Source of the DNA: Gnetum montanum
Lineage: Eukaryota > Streptophyta > Gnetopsida > Gnetales > Gnetaceae
Assembly: GCA_015680685.1 (NCBI GenBank)
Contig: MNCI01030009.1
Span: forward strand, 166,127 to 230,126
Direction: 5' to 3'
Length of the DNA stretch: 64,000 bases
Position 1 is the first letter of the stretch. Each line of letters starts with the position of its first letter. Below, in pieces: positions 21,276-33,256 of the stretch. The notes under the pieces were generated by a model. That model did no database searches. It had not been told where the DNA came from and saw nothing but the letters and a program-made list of their open reading frames with translations. The position numbers and the translations under genes were made by a program.

Positions 21276-23290
21276 TACTTTACATGGCTCCTTAGTCTTT
21301 TGAATGTTTTTGTTTTATACATTTTTGGTTTTACAAATATTTTTTTTCGTATTCTTTGTTTTACATCTTTTTGTTTTTTTTTTCAAGTTATTGATCTTTT
21401 CTAAGTTTTTTTTATACCATCATTAGTATATTTAATATTTCTTGAATACTCTTTTACTTTCTTTTATATCTTCTTATGTTTAGTATAATTCTCTACTCTT
21501 TTTGCTAATAAGGTGCTAGGTACAATGGTAATGTGCTACTAGATGGTGGTATGTATCATTTGCAATTTGATTGTTGATGTCTAGTTTTTGACTTTAAATG
21601 TCATCACTAACAACTAGGAGATGGTTTCTTTTGATGTAATAGGTAGTGAGTCCACATCATCTACCCATTCATACACTCTATGGTTTTCCTTATTTTGGAA
21701 ACATGCAGTCCCTTTTTCATTAATACAACCATAATAAATTTGTGACTTTTGTAGTTTCTGGAATTGGGAAGGAATCAAAGGTTCGAATAGGGTGTGGCTT
21801 CAAAGGGATGTGATATTCTTCATACTTTTCCATTTTCCTGTGTGCGGGGGTGTTCTCATGAGCTTCTGACCATTTTGTGTTATTTCACAATAGGAAGTCA
21901 AATAAGTCGTTGCATGGTGTGGTCCTCATCAAAAGAAGAAGAAGATGATGATGATGATGATGATGAGGATTCAAAGCACACCCCTTGAAAAAAATAAATG
22001 CAAAAACACATGGGTCTTTGCATGGTGTGGTTCCCATCTTTGCAAAAACAAAAAAAAACAAAAAAAGAGAATTCAAAGCACATCCCTTAGACCAAATAAA
22101 AAGGGCTACAAGCACTCGTTATGGGAGTTGTCTTATCTCCTCTAACTAAGGCCCTTTCTCACTTCCTACTTCTTCTCCAATGTGGAATGGTGATTGTTTT
22201 GTGGGAGCATTCTTATGTCTCAGGGGATGAACTAGTCTTAGAATGTTAATGCAAATTCATTGAAAGTGGTTGGTTTTGGTTTAGACTAAGGATGGATCCC
22301 ACCGAGTCATTTAATCACAAACTCCATAAGTAATTTCATGTAACCATAATTAGGAACCCCATTTCATTCTCTCTCTTAGCTATCTATGATTTTCATGCCT
22401 CACCTCACTGTCAATTTCATGTGTTGATTCAATGTTTTGGTTTGATGTGTTGGGTTTCTTAGTCAATTACTTCTGGGTTTTTGTACTTAACCTTCTATAA
22501 CCATTGATCATTCACAATGCCAATGGACTCCTTGGTTTGAAGTTATGCAAGGGCATAAAAGGCCTATGCCTGCTTTGAGGAGGACCGACTTGCATATCTT
22601 TTGGTTTGGTTAAGTTAAGTTCTTTAACCTTAGACATTTTTACAATTGAATTCTTTTTATTTACCCCATCAATGCCACCCAATTGTGTGCATATTCACAA
22701 CTATTTTTAGTGAATTCTTTCTTTTCTATTGTTGTGACTTTATATACCATCTTTTTAGTATTCCTTGTGTTGAGCTTTTTCTAAATTTTATGGACTGCTT
22801 CTCTTACTTAACCTATTTGTTAGTCTTTCCACTAACATTATCAAGCAACCAATCTACCAAAATCATAACTTGACTAGATAAAATCACTAACGAGACATGG
22901 TATTCAACCGCTATGTGTTACACTTCATATACTAATCCTTGATTTTATTGTGATTGTAGTGGGGAGCATGGACAGGAAGCAGGACTGTCTTCACCAAGGA
23001 GGATGCAATAATATCACTCACGGGAGATTGTTCATGACTGCTGGATCTCTTCTACCTCTTCCTCATTCTTCTATTGCCAAGAGGGGTTGGATGTCATTGG
23101 ATTTGAGGGTTGTCTTTCTTGTTGTCATGAAAACCTAATTTTTTACACAATTGTAATGTTGTATGCTTGGGAATTTCTGTATTTTTCTATTCCCTCTGTG
23201 TCACTTTTCATGTCAGTCAAACATTCCATACCTCCTAATATATTTTGTAAGGGACTTTTTTCTCTTCTTCTATACTCAAGGACAAGTTTT
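21276..23290 (+). other. Post-pol spacer of A with remnant of the aORF start
   Basis: Homologous to 1-840 in D, 12541-13780 in B and 31830-33770 in C. It holds a tandem duplication of about 107 bp (21905-22095; TTGCATGGTGTGGT repeated) with a microsatellite in each unit, GAT repeats at about 21944-21968 and an A-rich run at 22046-22066. The internal promoter block found in B, C and D is missing: after about 22840 the sequence goes directly to the CATAACTTGACTAGATAAA block. At about 22960-23060 the aORF start region (ATGGACAGGAAGCAGGACTG) survives, then the sequence moves to the 3' end. Confidence 0.7.
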
Positions 23291-23308
23291 CATTTAATCA
23301 TAGGGGTA
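23291..23308 (+). other. Polypurine tract of element A
   Basis: ATTTAATCATAGGGGTA ends directly before the 3' LTR start TGATGAATC (23309). The upstream phrase CTCAAGGACAAGTTTTCATT is shared with B, C and D. Confidence 0.7.
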
Positions 23309-24146
23309 TGATGAATCATGTTTTTTATCAGATTTGATATTTGGCACATGATATCGTGGTCCAAGATGCAATATTGGGCATGTGATATCGTAGGATACTC
23401 CTAGGCATATAAATACAGAACTTAGGCACTTGATTCAGGGGTAGTTTTTCAAGTCAAGTAGTGAAATTCTTGCAATTTGTTCCTTTAAGAGTTAGAATAT
23501 TTTCCAAGTGCCTGTAGCAGGAGGTCTAAGTGTGATCAGATCTTTATTCAAGCATTGATATACCTGAACACACCATTGTGTTGGCAATAAGGACAAGCTC
23601 TTTGATTCATCCTTGCAGCATTTGAGACTTTCTTTGTTTATGCATTTACACATCGTGAATTCATGCAGTTTACATTAATGATATTCATTCAACAATTAAT
23701 TTTTATTAATTAAGCAACTAATTAGAATACACAAGAATGACCCCTTTGAACATACATATGACACTTGGTAACTCAGAAATGGTTAGTGTTTGACAACCTA
23801 GCAGTGTTTACACAAAGTTCAGGATGTGTCTAGGAAGTGGGGATGGTTACTTATGTTAGGCTAGATTAGACAATAGTTTACTAAGAAATTAATTACTCTC
23901 ACTATTATTCTTTTTTTAGATGATCAAATTGATAAAACACAATATAATAAAAATTTTATGCCTCAGTCACACTTAACCATACACTTGCATTTCACAAGTG
24001 AGATTGGGAAGACAACGAACGGACAACACGAACTCACCATTTAGCTCTAGTATACTTGGTAATTAAAGTCTACAAAATTTGACCATATCACACGTGAATG
24101 CCTGTGAATCGTATGGTTGGACATAGGGGTTCCTTGTCACTCATCA
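23309..24146 (+). repeat. 3' LTR of element A (838 bp)
   Basis: It begins TGATGAATCATG and ends CACTCATCA. TATA box at 23408-23415. The GATATCGTGG and GATATCGTAGG motifs keep CG where the 5' LTR has CA, showing the direction of decay. It is followed by CCTAC, the target duplication. Confidence 0.9.
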
Positions 24147-26995
24147 CCTACCTCAACATCATTAGGTCCTAAGAGATTCAATGATTAGTTCTCCAAGAAA
24201 TGAACTTCAAGCCATTGCTAGAGAAAGCTCTAGTGAAAGTTAAAACACAACTACAAACCTCTTTCATGTGGCCAATCATCACATCCAGTGGGGAATGATA
24301 CATGGGAGAGACATATCTCTTCTAAATCAATTAAAGGCTAGGGTCCACAGTCAAGATCAAGGATATTCAAGTATCCTACTTAGTCGAAGCTATCACACAG
24401 GTACTAGGGTTGCCTAACATTAGGACATAGTTGGCAGAGCTATCAACAAAATATAATCTTGAGGCCAAGGAGTGGACTCAGTGGTGCTACAAGGTTGACC
24501 GTAAGGAGTATAGCACACTCACACTAGTGGTGCGCATCTATTTCAAAATTGTAGCCTATCACCTCAATCCAACAGTGAGGCCTAACAAGGTGACCATCTT
24601 TTTTTCCTGAGCATGTGCCTCTCTATGTGAGAAACTTCTTATGAACCTTCCACAACTCATCTACTTGGAAATCAAGATGTGTTTCAAATAAAATGAACAT
24701 GGAAGGAAAACCTTTCCCTTTCTGTGCCTTATTCGAAAACTTTGTAAAAGGGTAGGAATTGTCCACTATTCCAACGACACAATTAGGCATGCTCCTTTGG
24801 CCTCATGATATGAGATTATGAAAGAAAAGATGGCAACAACAACTCAAAAGAGGAGTAGCAGCCATTGTCACTACCCACTCAAGAAACAATGCCAGAGGCC
24901 CATGCAGCCATTAAGCACCTGCATAAAATTCAAGAGTAGCTCTTGAGTGAGCAAGAGAAACATGCAGGGATAAGTGGTATGGATCCATCTATGTATTGAC
25001 TAGTAATGAGTCACCTTAATGATGTGGCTTGAACAATTAGTTAGATGAAGAGGGATGGGCCAATATTCTCTACCAAATGGACATAGTTACCCATGAGGTT
25101 GGATTCCAATGCTCAAGAGGTGACGGTGTCCTTATCACAACATCATTTATTCCCAAAAATCTCTAGGAATGCTACCACCTTCTCAGTGTGATTGGAGAAA
25201 AGTGAAGGGGCAACTGTTTTGGTGATGTAGCACTAAGGGTAAGAGATGGTGGCTAATGTGGTTGTTAACCATGTAGCTGAAGCACTTAATGCACTTGCGG
25301 TGTTTGTACCAGATGTATTTGCACTTTGAGATGTGGATATGTCTTTGAGCATGGTTAGCAAAAAACTAAATGTAGCCCAACATGAGGAATTTCTGGATTG
25401 ACTGGTGGGGACCAAGCAATCGATTCTAAATATCTTTGATTTTTCAAAATACATCACTACAACCTAGTTAGAGCTACTAGATGCAAGGGACAAGTGCATC
25501 ATTTTAGAGGGGCAACTTGAAATGGCTCAAGTACAAAATCAACACTTGGATGTGGAGGTTACCAAATTATGTGCCCACCTTGCTGATCCTACCATCCTCA
25601 GCCCAACAATAACCAGGGATGAAGCTTTCCAATAGCTTCAAGAATGATTCAAGAAGGCTAAGGAGTAGGCAATAATGATCACCTTTAACCAATCCATTAG
25701 TAGAGGTAAAGATATATTCAATTTATAAGGACTTGGATTAGATGCATCAAGAGAATGAGCTATGATCATATAAAATCATTGCTTGTGCAATGTTGATACC
25801 CAGAAGGAACAAATGAAAAAATTTATTCATCAACAACAGGAGTAGCTTACCATGGTGAACACTAAGTTAAGGAGATTGGCTATAGAGAATCAAAATCTAT
25901 CAATGGAGGAAGTTCATGCCTTGCACCAGAAGTCTACTATCAAAATTGTCACATGGAAGAATGAAGCCTTAAAGTTTGAAAAAGTTAAAGATCACTACAA
26001 AGACAAGGTTGGTCTACAAAAGGAAGTCAATGAGAAGCACATCCAAATGATAAAGGCAAAAATAAATAAATCCCTCTAGCAAATCCAATAGGAAAAGAAG
26101 TTTGAAAATCCATCGTTGATGGGATTGATGCCTACAATAAAGCGAAGATCCACCTAAAGGAGTTGCAAATAGAAGAAATGACAGAGTACATGGAGTTGGC
26201 CAATCTCTTCTATGTGAAACTGGCTATGCTAACTACTAGATGGTTATGGTTAGAGTTGGAGAAATAAGTGGCTAGCTTGTATTTTCTATATAAGGCAGAG
26301 TTCAAGCACCATAAATACACCACGCAAAAGCTTGAGATTGCAAATGCTAAACTCAAATTTCTCAAAGCATGATTCATAGATCAATGAGCAATTGTTGAGA
26401 ACCTAGCCAAAAAGATGAATGATTACTAGGAGCTAAAGGATATAGTTAGAATGTTCAACATTGAATACAAATAATCCATTGCTTGTTTCATCAATGTGAA
26501 GGAGCTATTTCTAATAATTCCATGTCCCTGGGGTGTGCCCATTTCAACCCACATTGATGAAGCTGCATGTATGGTGCATCATCCTAGAAGGAAGGAGGAG
26601 AAAATGAAAGCATTGTTAGATGCTTTCTCTCTCCTATCAGAAGTTGTAGTAGCAGCAAGATAGCCATAGCTACCTTGACTGTCACATGTGTGTGAAGCTG
26701 GAGAAGGTTCCTTAGAACCTTAGGAGCCACCATCGCCTAATACTATTTGATCTTCTTCACTAAACTTCATTCCATCAAGGAATGTGCTATTCAATTTTGA
26801 AGAGTCATGTCATGGTCTTCAATTTTGTGTCTTAAACACCACCATTTTTGTAATGTATTGATATGTACACCCAGGCACTTCATTTTTTGTCAAGTCAGAA
26901 AATCTATTTTGTTTGTGAAAGGTCAATCAATAATCCCATACCTTTCCAATTTTGTAAATAACTTGAGGACAAGTTTTCATTCAGTCATGGGGGTA
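24147..26995 (+). mobile_element. Element B, 3' part after the A insertion
   Basis: It continues the aORF of B exactly where it was cut at 14040 and runs to the polypurine tract GTCATGGGGGTA (26984-26995). The adjoining LTR is listed separately. Confidence 0.75.
24152..26750 (+). pseudogene. aORF of element B, remainder
   Basis: With the piece at 13783-14040 this makes about 950 codons, close to C (about 955). The segment 24290-24800 has the plant transposon domain blocks (GGAATGATACATGGGAGAGA for the EWYM region, then the LPQLIYLEI and CLIRKLCKR equivalents). 25200-25600 and 25850-26400 are Leu/Lys/Glu/Gln-rich; the open stretch 25852-26079 (LRRLAIENQNLSMEEVHALH) looks like coiled coil. The C-terminal Pro/Gln tail reads EVVVAAR, stop, P, stop, with TAG where relatives have Gln. 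End near 26750. Function unknown; non-functional. Confidence 0.7.
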
Positions 26996-27885
26996 TGATA
27001 AATCATAGTTTTGTTGGCTATGTTGACTAGGCCTTGTTGATGAGGCCTTGACGATGCATCATATCATGTGTTGAGAAGGCCCTATTAATGCAGTGTCTAC
27101 ATTCGACTATAAATATGCATCCACTAGGTACATTTATGGAAATTGAGATTTTAGTAGCAGTGAAGATCTTGCAGTTTGTTCATTTAAAAGTTAGAATTTT
27201 TCTCTCAAGTGCCCATAGTAGGAGTCATTGAGTGTACGGAAATTTATTTAAGCATTGTTGTACCTAAGCACGATAATGTATGTAGTAATAAAGATGAGCT
27301 TTCTGATAAACCTTGCAACACTTTGGATAGATTAAAGATTCTATTTATGAATTTAATTTTTTCAATTATTTATTAAATATTTTCCAGTAATTAAGTTAAA
27401 GAAGCAATTAAGTAAGATAGATTAAACACATAAGTACAATTGCTTCGAGTGTAACATGTATTCTCTTAGTAATCCTAGCAACGTTATTGCTTTGTACACC
27501 TAGTAGCGTATCACTTGGTAACCTAGCAGTAGATATGTGAGTTTAGAACATGTACAAAAAGTCAGATTAGATGCTTATGTTAGGACTAGTTAGACACCAG
27601 TTAATTAGTTAATTTAAATTAGCTATTCCAATTACTCTTATCTCCCTTTGAATACACCAAACCATAAAATATAAAATGATAAAAATTAGATGCATCAATT
27701 ACACTTAACCATACCACTATACATCACAAGTGTAATTAGAAAGTGAATAGTTGACCTTAAGGCAAAGATTCACTTCCTAGAAGACTAGTGCACCAAAAAC
27801 TACAAAGTGCACAAAATTTGGCCAGATCATGCATGAATGCTTGTGATTCATATGGTTGGGAATAGGGGTACCTTGTCGATCATCA
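26996..27885 (+). repeat. LTR between B and C (890 bp)
   Basis: It begins TGATAAATCA and ends GATCATCA. It is the 3' LTR of B by position (B's polypurine tract precedes it) and at the same time stands where C's 5' LTR would be. The U3 has TTGACTAGGCCTTGTTGA and TTGATGAGGCCTTGACGA (27023-27053) and TATAAATA at 27108. Such sharing suggests unequal recombination between two copies or deletion of the material between two LTRs. Confidence 0.8.
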
Positions 27886-28279
27886 CCTTCTTATTCTTCT
27901 ACACCTGTACCTCCACCCTCAACTTAGTTACCACTTGCTCCATACATGTAGAACGAAATCCTAGCTCAGCTATAGCAAGGAAACACCACAAGGGTTGTTA
28001 ACTTACAACAAGCTCCCCAACAGAGTGGTTCAAACATTAAGCCTCACAAAAGATCCTTATTTTGAAAAAATAAAGATCCTACTAAGCCCTGATAGACACC
28101 TACAACTATTGATCCTATCTCTCCTTCCTCCTCTGCAACAACCTTCAAGATTCCTTCAAACTAGATGCCTCCCAAAGTGCACACTATAATGCTGATCCAT
28201 GTGGTCACTAATTGAATAAAGGCTTGTTATTTTTCCAAGAAGAGATTTGATCTTGGGAGTTTCCTCATTTACTTGTAAA

Positions 28280-28620
28280 TCATTGGGAATGAGCCATGCA
28301 AGGCTCTTTTGGACTTAGGTCTTGGGATCAATTTGATCTTTCATGAAATGTACAAAGCCTAGAATCTACCTTCTCTCAAGAACAACAACATTCATCTTGA
28401 GTTAGCAAATTAGTCAATCACCTCCATGGGATTGGTAGAGGATATTATGACCACCATCTATGGGTGATCCTATCCTATTAACTTCTTGGTGATTCATGTG
28501 GATAATTATGAGGGGAACTTACCAATCATTAGGGGAAGGGCTTAGCTAAGTACAATTAATGCATAGCTGGGAATTAGAGACCTCTCCTTGGAGATTTCCA
28601 AGGATAATTACTTTGGAAAG
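28280..28620 (+). pseudogene. Protease region of element C
   Basis: Blocks: NEPCKALLDLGLGINLIFHEM (28279-28350) with the catalytic Asp kept but the Gly/Ser context altered, then NLPSLKNNNIHLELA, ITSMGLVEDIM and an ENYEGNLPIIRGRA-like block near 28500-28550. Same order as A (17640-17957). Stops interrupt it. Confidence 0.75.
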
Positions 28621-29089
28621 GTAGAGAGGAAGCACATTCCATGCATTATGTACAATGACATAGGGTGCCACTATGTGTAGAAATTATGGATAGTTAAAAG
28701 TATAACAATCACAACATGTAGGTAGTGTGTAGATGTCATAGAAATTCAAAATTGCCTATACACAATAGTCACAAAACAAGAGGACATCCAATGATTGACA
28801 ACTAAATATAAAAGTGGTTCACCTTATGCATGAAATAGAGAAAATAGAGAAAATCCATTTAAGGCATGGACGAAATAGAGAAAATCCATTACCAACTCTC
28901 CAATGAACCTGATGACACTAATTAGAGAGAGTTAGAAATCCTTGAGAGGTTTAAATGGGATCCCCTTAAGTTAAAATCTCTACTAGCTAGAATGGAATAT
29001 TTTTTTCTTCAAAATGGAAAGCTTGTCATTATCAATTTCAACCTTGCTCTTGTGAAAAAAAAGAAGCTATTAGAGGTGGTTAAAAGATG

Positions 29090-29960
29090 GCCAACAACCT
29101 TTTCTTGTTCATATGATGAGTTGACTAAATTTGATCCAAGGATATGTGAGCATCGCATATACATAGATTTCTTCATTAAACAAAAGAGTCAGTACATTAG
29201 TAGTTGAACCCCAAATCAAAGCAAATCATCAAAAAGAATATTGAACAACTCCTCAAGGTTAGGTTCATCTATCCCATTGCAAATAGTGAGTGGGTTAGCC
29301 CACTCATAGTACCAAAAAAATATGGAAAATGGAGCATCAACATTGATTTTAGGCTATTGAATATGGAAGCATATAAGGATCACTTTCTGTTACCATTTGT
29401 GAACTAGGTGTTGAACACCATTTCTGGGAATTATTATTACAACATTTTGGATGGTGATAGTGGTTGTAACCAAATCTAGATTGCACTAGAGGATCAAGTC
29501 AAAGCTACATTCATAAGTCGCTAGGGAACTTTCACATATAGAAAGATGTCATTTAGCCTGTGAAATTCCCTTGCCACATTCCAATGCCTTGTCCTTAGCA
29601 TTTTTCAATAACATATTAGTAGTGAGGTGGAAGTCTTCATGGATGACTTCTCCACCTATGGGGCTACATTCGAGCAAGCCTTCAACTATCTTGACCAAGT
29701 GTTTAAAAGATGCATGGAGATAGACCTTAGGCTCAACTAGAAAAATAGCCACTTGATGATCATGGAAGACATTATTTTTGGACATGGAATTTCAAAAAAT
29801 AAGATTGAGGTGGATCTTGAAAAAATAAGGATCATCCAAGGAATAATCTGACAACTAGAAATAGTTAAAGATGTGAGGTCATTCCTTGGCCACATTGGCT
29901 ACTATTGGCACTTCATCAAGAATTTCTCTAAGATCATGAAATCATTGGTGAAGTTGATAA
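29090..29960 (+). pseudogene. pol: Reverse transcriptase of element C
   Basis: IEQLLKVRFIYPIANSEWVS, PKKYGKWSINIDFRLLNM (29243-29370), YYYNILDGDSGCNQI (29434), VFMDDFSTYGATFEQAF with MDD (29633) and GHGISKNKIEVDLEKI (29781). The catalytic Asp pair is intact. Fewer stops than A in the finger region; TAG and TAA elsewhere. About 30 codons upstream an SCSYDELTKFDPRICEH block matches A. Confidence 0.8.
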
Positions 29961-30480
29961 AGAAGGATGTTCCATTTATCTAGACCAAAGAATGAGAGTA
30001 TGCATTCCAAAAAACTAATGAAAAGCTCATGGAAACTCCAATTCTATGAGCACCTGATTGATCCAAGCCATTCTCCATTATAATGGACACATCCAATTAT
30101 GCCTTGGGAGCCATGTTCACATAGTTGGATGACCAGAAACATCCCTATTACATCCACTATGCAAGTAGAAGCATTATGAGTGCACAACTAAACTACACCA
30201 TCATGGAGAAAGAACTAATGGTAATGGTGTATGTCTTGAAAAATTTCAAGTACTATGTGCTTGAATACAAGGTGTTTATGGATATAGATCATAGTGAAAT
30301 TTGGTTCCTAATTAATAAGCCAATGGTAAGCCTCCATGTCATACGATGGTTGGTGATCTTATAGGAATTCAATCTAACAATGGTAGGTGAAGAGGAGACC
30401 AATAACATGGTTACTAATCACTTGTCTCAATTGATATGGAACAATAAAGATAAGGAGATCCCACTTTAAGATCATTTTTT
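29960..30480 (+). pseudogene. RNase H of element C
   Basis: Open from 30125: YYIHYASRSIMSAQLNYTIM, EKELMVMVYVLKNFKYYVLE, VFMDIDHSEIWFLINKPM. The acidic residues are in DTSNYALGAMF (30088), MEKEL and DIDHS. This is the best preserved RNase H here. It is followed by a linker with the LPHF equivalents and a short acidic stretch. Confidence 0.8.
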
Positions 30481-30639
30481 TAATGAACTCCTCGATATTA
30501 AAGCGATAATTGAATAGGTGCCTACTAAAATCAACTGGTATGATGGCATCCTCACCTACCTTATCACTTAGGAGATGTCCACTAGGAAAAACACTTCATC
30601 AAAATTAAAGGAAACCTTTACAAGGTATGCATTGATGGC

Positions 30640-31840
30640 CTAGTTTAATGGTGTGTACCTAATGATGATCAACTATGCATTCTTCAAGATGCTTATGAGG
30701 GCCTCCTATGGGGGACACTATGTTGGGAGATGCACAACCATTAAGATCCTCATGGTAAGATATTACTAACCAACACTTTTTAGGGATCCTCACCATTTTG
30801 TCTGCTCCTATGATCACTACCAATACAATGGTGGGATGATCATTCATATGGAGGGATCTCAATAGTGGATCCAACCAGTGAAGCCCTTCAATATTCAAGG
30901 CATCAATTTCATGGGTCCCATCACATCCATGTTTAACATAAAGGGATACATCATTGTAGCTATTGACTAATGTATAAAGTGAGCAGAAGAAGTAGTGGTC
31001 GTTGATTGCACATCTTCTATAGCTACTCGATTTATATAATAGCATGTTGTAAACAAGTTTGGAGTGCCACATGTACTAATTTCTAATAACAAAAATCACT
31101 TTAGATTCATCATATTTTTGGAAGCTCATGCATCACTTAGGGGTTGAAAATAAACTAATAGCACCTTACCACCCCCAAGCCAATGGTTAAGTGGAGGTTA
31201 GTAATCAAGAGATAACAAAAATACTAACAAGAACCATTAGTAAATATAGGAGGGATTAAAGCACCAAACTCAATGATGCCCTTTGGGCCTACCACTCCAC
31301 TTGAAAACTTCCTATTGGTTACTCTCCCTATGAGCTCATGTATGGTAAACTACTAACTCTTTCTATCTAAGAGGAGCTCTATACACTGTCAACCTCTTGT
31401 GTAACCTTTGCCTTAACTTAAACCTAGCACCCAAAGAAAGATAAATGAATCTTAACATGCTAGATGAGAACTGATTGATGATCCTATCATCTAAAGAAGT
31501 GCATAAGGCATTTAGTAAATAGTATCATGACCTTAGAATTAGGAAGGTAAAATTTCAACCAAGAGATAAGGTACTATACTAGAATCCCATACATATGCCA
31601 CAACAAACTAGTTTTAAACATTGTGGAAAGGATCTTATATTATTTATAAAACCTTTCCCTCTAGGATCATGTTAATTTATATACTTGAAAGCCCAAATAA
31701 AAAGCTGTTATTCAACATGCAATAACTTATGCCTATTCAAGAATCTAAGAGTTTCAATGACTGCAACACCTCAATGTATGAACATACATGCTCAATTTTT
31801 TAGATCTCCTCCTTCCAACTTGATCATGGGGGAGATTGTC
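30640..31840 (+). pseudogene. Integrase of element C
   Basis: GGHYVGRCTTIKILMV, CSYDHYQYNGG (zinc domain, degraded), QGINFMGPIT with AAT at 30905 where D is expected, VLISNNKNHF with AAT at 31085 where D is expected, and VEVSNQEITKIL with the Glu kept (GAG 31194). The C-terminal end at about 31840 corresponds to A's SHGGDGHPY (here LDHGGDCHS-like). Two of three catalytic residues are changed, both to the same residue as in A and M. Confidence 0.8.
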
Positions 31841-33240
31841 ATTCATGCTAAATCAAACACCATGGCTTCTTAGTTTTAAATTTTTTGTTTTACACCATTT
31901 TTAGTACATTTTCTCTTTCTTAAATATTTTACAATTTCTTCTATATTTTACTTTATTTGGTTTGGAATTTTTCTTATGTTTTTCTTTATTGCTACCATGA
32001 CTTGGTGCAACTATAACTATCAATTGATGATGGTTTGTACTATAATGTTATTTAATTGCTAATGTTTGAATGTTATCTTTGAATTTTGATATTGATAACT
32101 AAGACATGGTATCTTTTCATGATAATATGTAGTAAGTCCATGTCATCCACCCATCCACAAAACTCTATGGTGTTCCCTTGTTTTGGAATTATCAAGTTCC
32201 TTCTTAAAGGAAACTTTTAATGAACTTGTGACCTTGGTAGTTTCCAATCTTGGGAAGGATTAAATGGATAAATAATGATGTGACTTCAAGGGGATTTAAT
32301 GCCCTTTGTACTTACCTACCTTCTTGGGTGCATGAGTGTTTACATGGATTTCTCACCATTCCACTATCGATTAATAAAAGCTAAGTCTTTGCATGGTGTG
32401 GTTCCCATCCAAAATAATAATAATAATAATGAAAATTCAGAGAACACCCCTTAGACAAAATAACAAGATACAAGTACTAGTTATGAGACTAGAAAGACAT
32501 ATTACCCTTGCTTGAAGGTCTCCTCTAACTAAGATCCATCTCACTTCCTGTTTCTCTTTTCTTCTCTTTTAGGAGTGGTGATTGATGTGTGGGAACTTGC
32601 CCAAACCAAGGTTGTCACTTCAGGGGATGGATGTGTCTAAGAGTGTCAATGCAAAGTCACTGAAAGTGGTTGTTTTAAGTTGGACTAAGAATGAACATTA
32701 TTAGGTCATATTAACCACAAAATCTACAAGGGACTTCATGTGGCTATGGTACAGGACTCCATTCCACACTCTACTCATCTACCACTACTTTCCATTAACT
32801 AACCTCACAACCTTTTCTCATGATCATTCAATCTCTTGAGTTGATACGATAAAACTTCTTCAATAGTTTCTTTGATGATTTGATCCTTAACTAATCATAA
32901 CCATTAGTCATCCATGGGGTCCATGGACTCCCTAATTTGAGAGCATGCAAGGGCATTAAGGGCATGAACTTGATATGGGGAGTACCACTTGCATAATTCT
33001 TGGTTGGGTTGGTAAAGTTCCTCATCCCTTAGGCATTTTTGCTTTCAAATCTTTTATGCTCCACATTAGTTATGTCCAGTTATGCCTTCCTTCATTAAAA
33101 TTCTCCAAGAAAAATCTCCATTTTATGAACATTCTTACCTTCTTCAAGAATTTCATCATGATGTTGGCTTTTATGACTCTTTATTGACTTCAATTTAATG
33201 TAGATACTCTTTGTTTCTCCTTAATTTTCAATGGTGAAAA
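31841..33240 (+). other. Post-pol spacer of element C
   Basis: Aligned with 21276-22600 in A. It contains an AAT microsatellite at 32410-32430 at the site where A has GAT repeats, the phrase GTGGTTCCCATCC, and the ACCCCTTAGAC block. No gene; short open frames (31685-31873, 32975-33187) carry no motif. Confidence 0.65.
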
Positions 33241-33256
33241 ATTTTGTGTATCAGCT

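Larger units (their letters stand above)
14041..24146 (+). mobile_element. Element A: full-length Athila/Tat-like Ty3/gypsy retrotransposon
   Basis: A 10.1-kb element with two LTRs (14041-14906 and 23309-24146), a primer binding site, gag, protease, RT, RNase H, integrase, a long spacer and a polypurine tract, flanked by CTTAC and CCTAC, a 5-bp duplication with one C/T difference. The LTRs differ at very roughly one site in eight to ten by eye, mainly by transitions, so the insertion is old. Unlike B, C, D and K it lacks the internal promoter block and almost all of the aORF. Its U3 uses a GATATC-type motif, as K's does. All coding parts carry stops. Confidence 0.9.

Noticed and set aside
21885-22115. 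Minus-strand frames with runs of His or Ser
   Set aside because: They are translations of the GAT microsatellite in the post-pol spacer of element A.
23309-27885. The sequence between A's 3' LTR and the B LTR as a separate LTR element
   Set aside because: A's target duplication and the exact continuation of the B aORF across A show it is the rest of B.
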